From Atopsyche davidsoni (taxonomy: Eukaryota > Arthropoda > Insecta > Trichoptera > Hydrobiosidae): 64,000 nucleotides of DNA. Each line of letters starts with the position of its first letter. The stretch's first letter is position 1. The notes below the pieces were generated by a model. That model did not search any database. It was not told the DNA's origin and saw only the letters and a program-made list of their open reading frames with translations. The position numbers and the translations under genes were made by a program. Positions 44,260 to 54,815 of this stretch are shown here, in pieces. The stretch is from NCBI GenBank assembly GCA_022113835.1, contig JAILWY010000002.1:9216501-9280500 (forward strand), given 5' to 3'.

Positions 44260-47200
44260 TTAGTGCTTCCATCCGCTGGAGTGCTTGCCGGTGTGGTGGA
44301 AGATGTGCTTGTAGACGGGCACGTGCACGGGGTAGGGCTTGGGCACGGGCACTTCGATCTTCTTCTCGACCTCCACGGGGTAGGGCTTTTCCACATCGTA
44401 AGGGACGGGCTTCTCAACCGTGTACGGCACTGGCTTTTCAATTATTTGAGGTATAACCTGAAATCAGAAAAAAAAAATTAAAATTAAAGTACTACCGAGT
44501 ATTTTTATAGTGGCTGTACCAAAACTTGATAGTCTTTTGCAGATAGTCTAAAACTGTAAATATTTTAGTACGTCGTCTAGAGAGACATCGCAAAGTACCG
44601 CTGGCCATAATTCGACCGCAGATTTTATTTCCGACGGTATAAATCTTCTTATTTACTTTCACCTGAGAGATGAAGCTCATTACCGAGGCATTAGGTGCGC
44701 TCCCATAACGCGATGAATACTTAAACTCGAAAATAATTATGTAAAAAGCATATAATTACCCAATTATCTACTCGACATTGAATAACCGGTATATTTATTT
44801 ACGCCAGGCTTGCATGCGTTTTTTTTTAAGACGACTGTATCTGTTTGGTCGTGAGCTTGTCAAGTTAGTGGTTTTGGTTTCTATGCTAACAAAGTACGCG
44901 GTTTCCTGTGGATCACTTGGTTGTTCTTCTTATGGAGTAATTGAATCGAAAAGTAATCCGGATCTTATCTTTATCAATAAAAAAAAAATAGCCGCGTGAA
45001 AGTAGACATACTACTATTGATCGAATTTTTTTTTTGTACAGCGTCGATGAGAGTTATTATATAAGCAAAAAAAAAATACATCACAACAAGTTCGTGAATA
45101 ATTAGTTATTAATATTACGCGTAAGATTTTTTTGATAGTTCAAGATCAGAGCGTAAAAGTTTAATAATCGTGTTTTTTTTTTTTTATCAATTCGAGTAAA
45201 TCTCTTCCCAAAATAAAAGCAAAAAAATCGTAGCAATGCTGTTAGATTGGATAACGTGATAATATTTTATAACTAGCCTGAATTATTCAATTAATTAGAG
45301 TTTTTCTGAATCAGATAAAGCGCGTTTGTTCTGGCACGGAGTCTCGCTCAGGCTCTATTGTTCCTGGCGACCGCGCCCTAATAAATGGATGTGTGTTGTA
45401 GTTTGTTTACTTGGCCGGCCAATTAACGCGAGCATTCGTGGTTCTGGGTCAGTAATCTGTTATATAAGTTAATTGCACTGCTCTGCCTTAATGGGATCTC
45501 AAAAAATCATAGAGCGATAAAACAGCACTCGAGGCGATTGTGTGGAGAATTTCATTTGCTTTTGTTAACGTTTTGCTCTTGTTTGTCTCTTTCGGCTTGC
45601 CGGTCAGTGATTCACAATGAAGTCTTTTTTTTAAAGTGAATGTTTGTTACGATCTACTGTTATGTCGGATTGTGCATAGTTGATTGATAACAATGTGCGC
45701 TTTGTGTCGGTCGCCTTTTTTAAAAAGTTAAAAGGAAAAAGATTTTAAATGAATTCTTGTTTTTCATAAAAGACAGGAACGAAATTAAAAAGCGGAAAAG
45801 CAGCCAAGCAGCTTTGAATGAAGCGAAACCGACTATTATTAAAATTAAATAAGTTAATCTTATATTCTCTACAATATCTAATTGAAACGTGTTATGGAAA
45901 ATAAATAATCTATTTGAATAGAGATAAAATACCAATCTAATATATTACATTCAATGCATGTTTTTTTTAATGCAATTTAGGAAAAAAAGTCATTAATTTG
46001 GAAAGTGCAGAATGCAGATAAAATCGCCACAAAAAATCGAGACAAGAGAAATAATAGTATTGCTGATATCTAATTTGGATAAATAATTACGTCTAAAAAG
46101 AAAAATAGACTCCGCAAGGAGAGATTCAGAGAAAGGTAATATAAACTATAGGTCTATTATAAACTTTTTAGTTATGCATCTGATGAAATAAGTAAACTTT
46201 TTATTTATATCTTCTCAATGTGAAGATATAAATAAAAAGTTTACTTATTTCATTATATTAATGGATCTTCACCATGCAAATGCCTTGTCCCTCAACAACA
46301 TGCATCTGATGATGACCATGTCTATATGGACGAAACCAGTCATGCAGAGAATATAATAAACTCAAAGCGTAGAAAGAATACAAAGTTACCTGTATCATTA
46401 TAGAAATGGATCTACACCAATCAAATGCCGTGTGGTGACGGTGATGCCGTTTAAAACACCAAAAAGTATCATTCAGTATATGTGCGATGCTTCACGAGAT
46501 AAAATGATAAGTACCTTGTAGACGGGTACGTGGATGGGTTGCTCGACGGTGACGTGCACCGGGTAGGGCTGGGGGATGGGGATCTTCACGTAGTGCGGCA
46601 CGGCCACCGGCACGGGGTGCGGCACGGGCACGCCGATCTGCTTGATGACGGGCACGTGGTAGGGTCTCGAGGACTCCGAGTGCGTGGTCTGCACGTCGTG
46701 GCCGCCGTAGCCGCCGCCGTAGCCGCCGTCATGGCCCCCGTAGCTGCTGTAGCCGCCATCATGGCCCCCGTACTGCTCCAGCGAGGGGCGCGCCATAGCG
46801 CTGCTCACCAGCATGCCCAGCACTATCACTTGCTTCTGAAAAAAATTAAAAAATATATTACGAGATTAATATTTGTTCTTTTAGTGAATTTACAACCTTA
46901 CACAGTACTTAGGTGGTAGTGTACTTGGTTAATATTTATAGTACGATTTGGGTTTTGGTGTTACTTTATTTCAAGTACAAAATTTTATATTGCACTGTTG
47001 TACTGAAAGTAGAAAATGTAATATTTTAAATAAAATACTGGAGTGATTTTTCCACATTAAATTTTTTTTATTGGTGACCGGTTTCGCCAATCTTTCACGT
47101 TGGCAGTATCACACTGAGAAATTATTTTATTTAAAATATTAATATGAAATTCCACCAAGTACTCTCTGTCCAAAATACTGATTACTTATGTGTTATTACA

Positions 47201-47300
47201 AGAGTTGGTAAATTCGCTGTGAAATATGAAATAGATACTTTGGATGTTAAGCCGCGGGTGAGGTTAGTGCGGACTCGTTATCACTTACTGCAGACAGCAT
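44260..47300 (-). CDS. Secreted Pro/Val/His-rich cuticle-like structural protein
   Basis: Three minus-strand exons, 47,289-47,300 (MLSA), 46,515-46,835 and 44,260-44,457, join in frame to 176 residues plus TAA. The N-terminus [19 protein letters not shown] is a signal peptide with likely cleavage before RPSLEQYGG, so the product is secreted. The mature part has a Gly/Tyr/His-rich block (repeats of GGHDGGY), then long runs of alternating proline and valine with His/Lys/Tyr, such as [20 protein letters not shown] and [20 protein letters not shown], and a basic end [12 protein letters not shown]. Similar low-complexity proteins are common among insect cuticle or extracellular-matrix components; function is inferred from composition. 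The four-codon first exon followed by the signal-peptide exon is a usual layout for such genes. A TATA box lies upstream at 47,415-47,422. The 2.06-kb second intron carries a hammerhead-bearing repeat. Confidence 0.88.
46171..46430 (+). mobile_element. Tandem hammerhead-bearing repeat in intron 2 of the cuticle-like gene
   Basis: Two partial copies of one unit. Unit 1 starts GTTATGCATCTGATGA (46,171-46,186), is interrupted by a 32-bp fold-back (46,183-46,253), and resumes as CATTATATTAATGGATCTTC through CCCTCAACAA. Unit 2 follows at once with a complete hammerhead-like motif (46,301-46,345) and the tail AATAAACTCAAAGCG...ATCATTATAGAAATGGATCT to about 46,428. The same unit occurs once at about 36,757-36,893 beside an RTE remnant. 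Head-to-tail units that each carry a hammerhead recall Penelope-like elements and retrozymes. Confidence 0.6.
46301..46345 (+). ncRNA. Minimal hammerhead ribozyme-like motif
   Basis: Stem I is TGCAT (46,301-46,305) pairing with ATGCA (46,342-46,346). The core CTGATGA occupies 46,306-46,312 and is followed by one extra T. Stem II is GACCAT/ATGGAC (46,314-46,319 with 46,326-46,331; five of six pairs) around a six-base loop. GAAA is at 46,332-46,335, then a two-pair stem III (AC-CA-GT) and the cleavage triplet GTC at 46,339-46,341. All core bases of a hammerhead are present in order; an extra base between the CTGATGA box and stem II is known in at least one viroid hammerhead. Its orientation is antisense to the cuticle-like gene. 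Confidence 0.6.
47020..47140 (-). repeat. Inverted-repeat element with degenerate hammerhead-like core, in intron 1
   Basis: Perfect 17-bp arms (47,020-47,036 and 47,124-47,140; AATATTTTAAATAAAAT) enclose an 87-bp spacer. On the minus strand the spacer holds GCCAA...TTGGC (stem), then GAAAC and CGGTC at 47,076-47,085, the 3' half of a hammerhead. The CTGATGA box is not conserved. Lies within intron 1 of the cuticle-like gene. Confidence 0.4.
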
Positions 47301-47414
47301 GGCTCAGGGTACTGGAGAGTGCTGTGGTGAAAGTGACTGTCTTCGGTTGCTCGACTGCCTGACTGCTCTTCACAGCTGACGGGAGTGGATTGATGATGGT
47401 CAGCCAGCCGCCCG

Positions 47415-47422
47415 CTTATAAA
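47415..47422 (-). promoter_or_regulatory. TATA box of the cuticle-like gene
   Basis: TTTATAAG on the minus strand, in a GC-rich context, about 115 bp upstream of the ATG at 47,300. Transcription would start near 47,385-47,390 and give a 5' UTR of about 85-90 nt, normal for this gene class. Confidence 0.6.
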
Positions 47423-49217
47423 GGCGAGTGAAGGTCCCGGCGGCCGGGCCGCGCGCCCCGCTTGGGGACCGCTGGGCGGCGGGGCGCTCCGCCGGAACAT
47501 GTTGAGGGTCTCTGGCGGGCGGCGATGGGTGCACCGGCACTAATAATGCGCGTATTTAGAATGCGTTTTGGCAGAGCAAATTTTTTTTATTAGCAATTTG
47601 GGTTTTTTCGTTGGGTAATTAATTTACCAGACATATGTTTTTTTTATGCTTAACAACCGGTTCATACTTTCTGCCCATTATTTTGGATGGATAGTTAATA
47701 CATTTTATTAAATCTAATGAGTTTTCGGAAGCGATCAAATTCGTTAGAATGAGTTTTTATTGTGAGATGATATTTTAAGTATAGTTTCTCGAAATCACAA
47801 AACATCTTTATTGTTCATTTAATGGCCATATACGCTTTAATGTAGCCAGTACAAGTGATGCCTGCTTTTCTAGAAAATTATTTTTCAAAAGATTTTCCAC
47901 TTTTTAACTATAAAATTACTTTTAACGGTATACGTATATAATTCTCATATAAATATATATATATAAATATATGTGTGTGTATATGTATAGATATAAAGTC
48001 AGTTAAGTTATGTCCCAAGAATTAATCTAATTTTTTTTTTATTACTATCGTATGTTGAGCACAAATAAAATTTAAGATAGAATAGAGATAAACGTTTTAC
48101 AAAAAATATATATACCATTACCATATTTTTCATAAACAGTGATGCCTCGTGTCGGATTAAATAAATGAATTTAATTGATGTGCCATATTACAAAAGCAGA
48201 TCTTGCATGATTAGCGTAGACTAAAAAAATAACATTTACATACGAAAGTAAATTTATAATTTGATAGATGAATAATGAACCCACTTCGCTTATCGAATAC
48301 TAATTACAGATATTCTTGTCATACTCAATAGCAATATTTCAATAGCACGGTTATAATCTTGCTAAGCACGCGGTGGTGAACTACTGGTTTAGTTTTCGTT
48401 TACAGTTTACAACCGAGCAATAAATGGCAAGTATTCTCACTAAACGTTTTAGCGGTTTTAAAATTCAATGGCATACTATAATTTTTATTTATCTCTTGCA
48501 CTATTATACTGATTGATTTACTAGCTAATATGTTCTTTTTTAATAGCTGACATACTCGCAAAATTAGAAAACATATCAGAGGTAATAAATTAATTACGTT
48601 TTTTCTGCATACAAAAAGACCAACATCAAAAATATTTATCTTTCATAGATGCATGTTTTTTTTTTGATAGTTTTTATCAGTTCATAAAATGTATCAGTAT
48701 ATGCACATATTTTATAACGTACTCGTGATTATGAAAAAAAAAACTGTTATATCGTATTTCATTCATCGAATAAATCTTGACCTCGGCGAAGAAGCGGCTA
48801 TAAAAAGTTACTATCTCTCACTTGCGCTCTGCCCGCCCATCCAAACTGGACGTATTAAAATTAAACAATAAATTAATTTTTGTTTTCTATAAATAATAAT
48901 TTATTTCACAAAACAAGCTTTTGAAAATTAGTAAATCTTCTTAAAGCAGAATAAAATTACTACGATTAATCAATTTTTTCATTGAAATATTGAATAGATC
49001 GATTATGTTTGACACCAGTCCGGTGATTGTTTTACATTATCTATATCAATCAAAGCCGGCTACACAAAGTGCAAATGATTTATGTTGCGTTTTTTTATGG
49101 TTTACTCTTAGTGAACAACGGAAATACGATGTTATTATTTAGTTACTATTTGATTGTCAGTTGCGTCGCAGCCTACATACGTCGCAGCACAACTGACAAT
49201 CGAGTAATTAACCAAAA
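47423..49217. other. AT-rich intergenic DNA
   Basis: A GC-rich stretch just upstream of the cuticle-like gene (to about 47,540), then AT-rich DNA with a TA/TG microsatellite at about 47,950-47,990. At 49,154-49,201 two arms GATTGTCAGTTG/CAACTGACAATC flank CGTCGCA strings and look like a collapsed MITE. No gene seen. Confidence 0.45.
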
Positions 49218-49382
49218 TTATTTTGCCGAAAAAGGTCGTTTTTGGCTACTTTGACGTACGGGTGTCGATTGTATTGCAACGTGAGCAGGCTGCTTCGATT
49301 CGGGCGGTGCCTTGCATAAGCATAGACCAGCGGACGCTCTCTTCTCGAGAGAAGGTGACTGGAAGCTCAGCAACAAAACCAT
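49218..49382 (-). CDS. Possible small ORF with TATA box, unknown
   Basis: On the minus strand ATTATAAAAAGAGG (about 49,435-49,446) lies about 60 bp before CGCCATGG (ATG at 49,382). The ORF encodes 54 residues starting MVLLLSFQSPSLEKRASAGL, with a dibasic KR, and ends QKRPFSAK. No homologue is recognised, codon use is uninformative at this length, and the region is a GC-rich island where chance ORFs are frequent. Confidence 0.15.
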   Translation of the reverse strand: MVLLLSFQSPSLEKRASAGLCLCKAPPESKQPAHVAIQSTPVRQSSQKRPFSAK

Positions 49383-51986
49383 GGCGACTCCCCGGAGAGC
49401 GCTGCAACGTGTCACACACCCAATCAAAAACCTCTTTTTATAATCCTACTTGCAGAAATATTTTACACGCTTTTTACACACGAAGAAATACGTATGAACT
49501 TTAAATATTCAATATCATTCAACGTGTATGCAAGTTTTCGCCTGCTCTTATTATTATAAATACACGATCCATGGTTTTCCTGTTTCAGTAATGGGACCAT
49601 CTTCAGGAATTATCCTTGTATATGACCCGAGTACCGAGATCGAAACTTCGCCATTGAAACCACTACAAATGAAACTACGAGTAAACAAATAATCGATTAT
49701 ATATAATATTATCATTTATACAATAAATGTTTACACTTTTTTGGGCCATAGTTGAATATATTTATTAAACATAAACTTCTCACACATTCAGGAATTTATT
49801 TATATAAATTATTAGTCTCATCAAACTCAATTCTTTAGTCTAAGACTATACATCTAAATTTTATGGTAGTTCCTTAATAGTTTAGCCCATAAAATTGCCT
49901 TTACGGTCTGACTTTATTGGTTTAAAATAATTGTGTTGTAAAGATAACTATTAAGGCAAATACTATAATTTTTTCACGAGCAATGTTGTTATCTTTTGTG
50001 TGTATGTTTGATTTGGTCCACGAGTACTTATCAATATTTTTTTTATAACGCATCATGATGCTTCTTTGGACGACGTGCACAACGGCCTCAAGCCGAGCAG
50101 TGAGATTGCCCACCTTTCTACTGACATACTAAATAAATAAACAATATGAAAGAGCGATGGTTACGCAACGACTTGTCGTACTTTCAGCAACGTGCATGGT
50201 CGCATGGTCGCATGGTCGTACGGTCGCATGGACGAATGGTCGCATGCAACGCGTGCCCGGGGAATGGACGTTGTTGGCGACAGACTGAAACCACAATTAT
50301 TTATGTATATCGGTGAGTTAGTGTCGCGTGGTTATCGGGAATTAGTGCCGTCTGTCGAGATACACACGTTATACAACAATACAGCGTACAAATAAAATAA
50401 TACATACAATATTTGTCATTTATTACATTAGATAAACAGTATATTTTTGGATGATGTCTTTCAGTTTAAAACATTAATTTTCTTTGATCAAATATAATTT
50501 GTACTTATATTTTTCATTGTTCATTTTATTTTGATTTGATGAAAACACATTTTGATAAAAAATGTCGGCAGCGATAAAAACTTTTCCCTATCTAAAAAAA
50601 TATTGCTTGGTTTTATTAATTCCAGTTACCTCGTCGGTTTTAATTTGTTTATATTATTAATAAAATATTCCAAATAAAAATAAATAAATTTAATTTGTCT
50701 AGAAATATATGTATACATGCACATAATAAACATAATGCAGCCAGACGGTGAATGTAAATTAAAAAGCATCTGATTTTTTTACAACATAATAAAAAATTCG
50801 AACCACGAGACGAGAGCTTTGTACTCTAAATTGAATAATTTAATAAATTGCTTTTTAACGTATTATTTTTGCGGCTGTTGCCATCTCTAACACAATTGGA
50901 AACACTGCATGTTGTATAAAGACAACTGTTTCTAAATAATATTGATCCTAATTTTATGGACAATAGTTTTTTTTTCAAATTCTTATCTGTATAACGTGTG
51001 CTGTAATTAAACATATTAATGCTTAATGTTGGTTAGACATGCAAGTGAATACGCATTTAATAAACATTGCTAATTATAATCATTGCCTTTATTACGTCAC
51101 TTGCTATAGGATAACAAAACATAAGAAAAAAAAAAAAAAAAAACAGCCAGAAGAGTTACGAAAATACATTTTATTAAATTTATTTATTATCAGATAGTGT
51201 CGTTTCATAAAGTACTTAAGAAATCGCATTTGAAAAGTAAATATAAAAATTTCTAATACCGCATAAAAAAAGACAATCATGACGGATATAATTACTTGGG
51301 ATTTACTACCTTGATTACGTGTTTTGTAAGAGAATGAACGGTTTTAATCACAGTTTTTAGAGCGCCTAAATTTCTAAGCGGTGTGCAATTTCCACGTCTC
51401 GCTTCCGCAGCCGCTGGCCCGTGACCCTGGACGGGAATCCCCGGCTCCCTTGCAGCATCAGCGAGACGCCAAGAAAGTCGCCGGCGGCTCGCTGCTACGC
51501 ATGGCAGGCGTGGGTATGACTTACCTTGCGCCAGGTGAAATTTATTTGTGATCTCTAATGATCTCTACCTTCGTACCTTCAGTCGAGCACCATTTTTGAT
51601 TAGGACCACTCAACGAGAAAAATATCACCCAATATATAAACACTGCGGTTTTAAATTGTGTAGAAAGCTAATTATCTTAACATTCAGTTGGAAATATTGA
51701 CAACTTAATTTTCCGTTTTTTTTGCATAATTTTACGTTATTTGACATGTAACAACTAATATATAAAAACAATAAAAAATATATATATATTACGAACGAAC
51801 GAAAATAACTAATTATGCAAAGCAGGTTACATGCAATTAATTTTTTTGCGACACAGGTGAGATTCATTGGCCACATTAAAACTGTATATAATTGGACAAC
51901 TAGATTATGGCAAATAAAAGGTTATACAAATTTTTTTTTCAGTCATCACAGATACATTCTTATAAATACGAAATTTCATCAACACT
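49383..51986. other. Intergenic DNA with Penelope-like fragment and short repeats
   Basis: A decayed CTGAAGATGGTCCC...GAAAC motif on the minus strand (49,582-49,606) and a GAGATCGAAACTTCG piece on the plus strand at about 49,640 form an inverted pair of hammerhead-like fragments. A short CATGGTCG tandem lies at about 50,196-50,246 and a GC-rich island at about 51,370-51,530. Otherwise AT-rich, no gene seen. Confidence 0.4.
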
Positions 51987-52120
51987 TTAAGAGAGAAGTT
52001 TTTTATTATGAGCAAACAACTCCACAGCACTTCCGCCATTCTCGCTGATCCTTTCATGGTGCCATAACAGTGTCCGCATGATGGCTGGTCTGCCGCACAC
52101 GCCCGTATCCTCGGCCCGCA
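51987..52120 (-). CDS. Possible terminal coding exon of an unknown minus-strand gene
   Basis: A strong acceptor (TTTGTTTTCAG, ending at 52,121) precedes an open frame, entered in phase 2, which reads RAEDTGVCGRPAIMRTLLWH and ends VELFAHNKKLLS before TAA at 51,987-51,989. Base composition is richer in GC than its surroundings. Another frame stays open even longer, so coding is uncertain, and no upstream exon was found. Unrecognised. Confidence 0.2.
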
Positions 52121-53854
52121 CTGAAAACAAACCGAATTACATAAAAACCGGATATCCGACGAGCGTTTTGCACTATCAAAGTTCGGCTATACATTCACAA
52201 AAAAACCGTGTGGCAATAGATCAAAAAAATGTGATTAATTGAAAGCATATAAGCCAATTCTATCGTACCCTCACCGGTGTAATAAATCTGTTCTTAGGCG
52301 AAATCCCTTCTTTTATAATCTACTGTATAACATGCTTGATATTATATATTTAGGAACTATATTATAGTAGGTAGAAGGTAAGATGAATCTTCAAGGTTAT
52401 TTAAGCGGACTATACACGTTGCAACACCCTTATTCCAACACATTTATATTTTTATGTACTTTTATAAATACGGATTTTACTCAAAATACCTCATATCACA
52501 GCTCATAATTTCAAAAAAGTATCATTTACTCTAAAGTATTTTTTTTTTTTGATAATTTAAAAATATGTAACTCGTTATTTAGTGTCGTTTTTTTAAGTTG
52601 ACAATGCATGTCGATATAATTTATAATAATTATTGAATAATATTACTAAGAAGCATTGAACATAAGTATAAAAATCATATTGTTATTAATAAAAAAAATT
52701 ACGAAGTTGGTTTAGTAGGTCTGTTCAGAGTCAAGAGAATCACAACTAATAAACTTATCAGCGTCGAAAAATATAAATAATCGTGAATTAGTAAATATTA
52801 GGTAGTATTTATTATTAAATAAATAATCTTCGATTGTATGGTCGCAGGTTGCTGTAGGAATTGGAAGTGTTCTTTGAGAGGCTTCTCGGCTTATTATTAG
52901 GGCAGCTGGCCCCAAGACGCTCGGACTGGGCGCTCGGAGAAAGTGGCCCGCCTTGGTCGGCACCGGAGACGCTCGGACAGGATGCTCGGCGGCTCACGTG
53001 GTGAGGTCGGGTTAACACTTTCAGGGCCGGCAGATTTATATTTAAAAAAATAGTTATTAATAAAAAAAATCTTATTCAAATTGAAAAATCACTGAGTTAG
53101 TGCAAGAATAAAATAGTTTGTTGTATTTATTTAAAATAAATATTTTTTATACATACTTTATTTATACTTATAAAATATTGAATATATTATAAACAAAAAA
53201 ACAAATAGTATTTAATGACATTAATTGTACATATTAAAATTTAAATCCTACGTTTACTCAAATTTTTTTTTTTTAAATCTTTTAATAATATGAGGTTGCT
53301 TTGCAAGAAAAATTAAATCACGCAATTGTTATTTATTATGAAACAAATGTAAATAGCCAACTAGCTAGGCGAATACCATCGAACGTTGCTAATCTGTCAA
53401 ACTATGTTGTATTCCAAATAAGTCCAGTGTATCGTGGGTATCTTATTAGCGATTAAATTTCTCAAAGAAATTAAAAGAGAATATAAATTTAAAGTAAAAA
53501 ACATATTTACTGCTTTCTGTTAAAATTTTGTTTCTCTGTAACATAATTTGAGAGGGAACCAAAAGCATATCCTTAGTCCGAAGATATTTAAAAAAAATAA
53601 TATTACTTCAGATATGTTTGGTCGGGCCCGGAAGGGGTTGGCTTAATTGTTTTATTTTGACTATGCACCTGGAAAAAGTGATACATTCTCTTTTGCGCGA
53701 ATCGTGAAGATTGTTGTGTTTGTCTTATTTGCTAGTTGGTAGAATGTCAAAAATAATATAAGCGGGCGACCAGACCGGCCGGCGCCAGTCTCTCGGAGCT
53801 GGCCGGAGAGAAAGGCGGCGCTCCGCCCCGGAACTCAGCCTTTGCGTTCATCGT
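52121..53854. other. AT-rich intergenic DNA
   Basis: One GC-rich island at about 52,890-53,030 with repeated CGCTCGGA/GCTCGGAC strings, and another at 53,760-53,840 just before the minisatellite. No gene seen. Confidence 0.45.
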
Positions 53855-54815
53855 TTACAGGTTTATTTTGTAGTACTCCAAGTTGACATCCATTATTTGC
53901 AGGTCAACTTTTTTGTACTCCAAGTTGGCATCTGTAGGTTTACATTGAAGTACTCTATGATTGCAGGTCGGCTTTGTACTACTCCAAGTCTTGCAGATCT
54001 TCTTTGTAGTACTCCAAGTTAACGTCTATTGCTTTCAGGCTTAGTTTGTAGTACTCCAAGCTTGCATTAATTATTTGCAGGTCTTCTTTGTTGTATTCCA
54101 AGTTGGCATTTGCAGGTATACATTGAAGTTCTCTATGATTGCAGGTCGGCTTTGTATTGTTCCAAGTCTTGCATCCATTATTTGCAGATCTTCTTTGTAG
54201 TACTCCAAGTTAACGTATATTGCTTTCAAGCTTAGTTTGCAGTACTCCAAGCTTGCATTAATTATTTGCTGGTCTTCTTTGTAGTACTCCAAGTTGACAT
54301 CCATTATTTGCTGGTCAACTTTTTTCTATTCCAAGTTGCCATTTGCAGGTTTACATTCTAGTTCTCTATGATTGCAGGTCTGCTTTGTACTACTCCGAGT
54401 CTTGCATCCATTACTTGCAAACCTTATTTGTAGTATTCCAAGTAAACGTCTATTGCTTTCAGGCTTAATTTGTAGTACTCCAAGTTTGCATTCATTACTT
54501 GCAGATCTTCTTTGTAGTACTCCAAGTTAACATCCATTATTTGCTGGTCAACTTTATTCTATTCCAAGTTGGAATTTGCAGGTTTACATTGTAGTAATCT
54601 ATGCTTGCAAGTCTGCTTTGTACTACTACAAGTCTTCCATCCATTACTTGCAGATCTTCTTTGTAGTACTCCATGTTGACTATCATTGTTTGCAAGCTTT
54701 GTTTGTAGTACTCGTAGCTCGCAGGTCTGCTTTGTACTACTCCAATTTAGCATCCATTGTTTTCATGTTTGTTTTGAACATTGTTTCGAGGTTAACTTTA
54801 TACTACTCCAAGATT
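53855..54815. repeat. Higher-order minisatellite (TTTGTAGTACTCCAAG family)
   Basis: About 950 bp of diverged short monomers built around TTTGTAGTACTCCAAG and TTGCAGGTC. A longer period is clear: the marker GTTTACATTGAAG (or close variants) recurs at 53,938, 54,116, 54,349 and 54,582, giving spacings of 178, 233 and 233 bp. So monomers are organised into a 233-bp higher-order unit, one copy of which has lost about 55 bp. Short ORFs here are products of the repeat. Confidence 0.9.

Noticed and set aside
46530..46919. 129-codon plus-strand ORF rich in Asp/Gly/His/Val
   Set aside because: Antisense of the Gly/Pro/Val-rich exon of the cuticle-like gene; the minus-strand frame has a signal peptide and joins in frame to two other exons.
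50192..50246. CATGGTCG tandem as a CRISPR-like array
   Set aside because: Units are 8-10 bp with no spacers; simple sequence in a eukaryotic genome.
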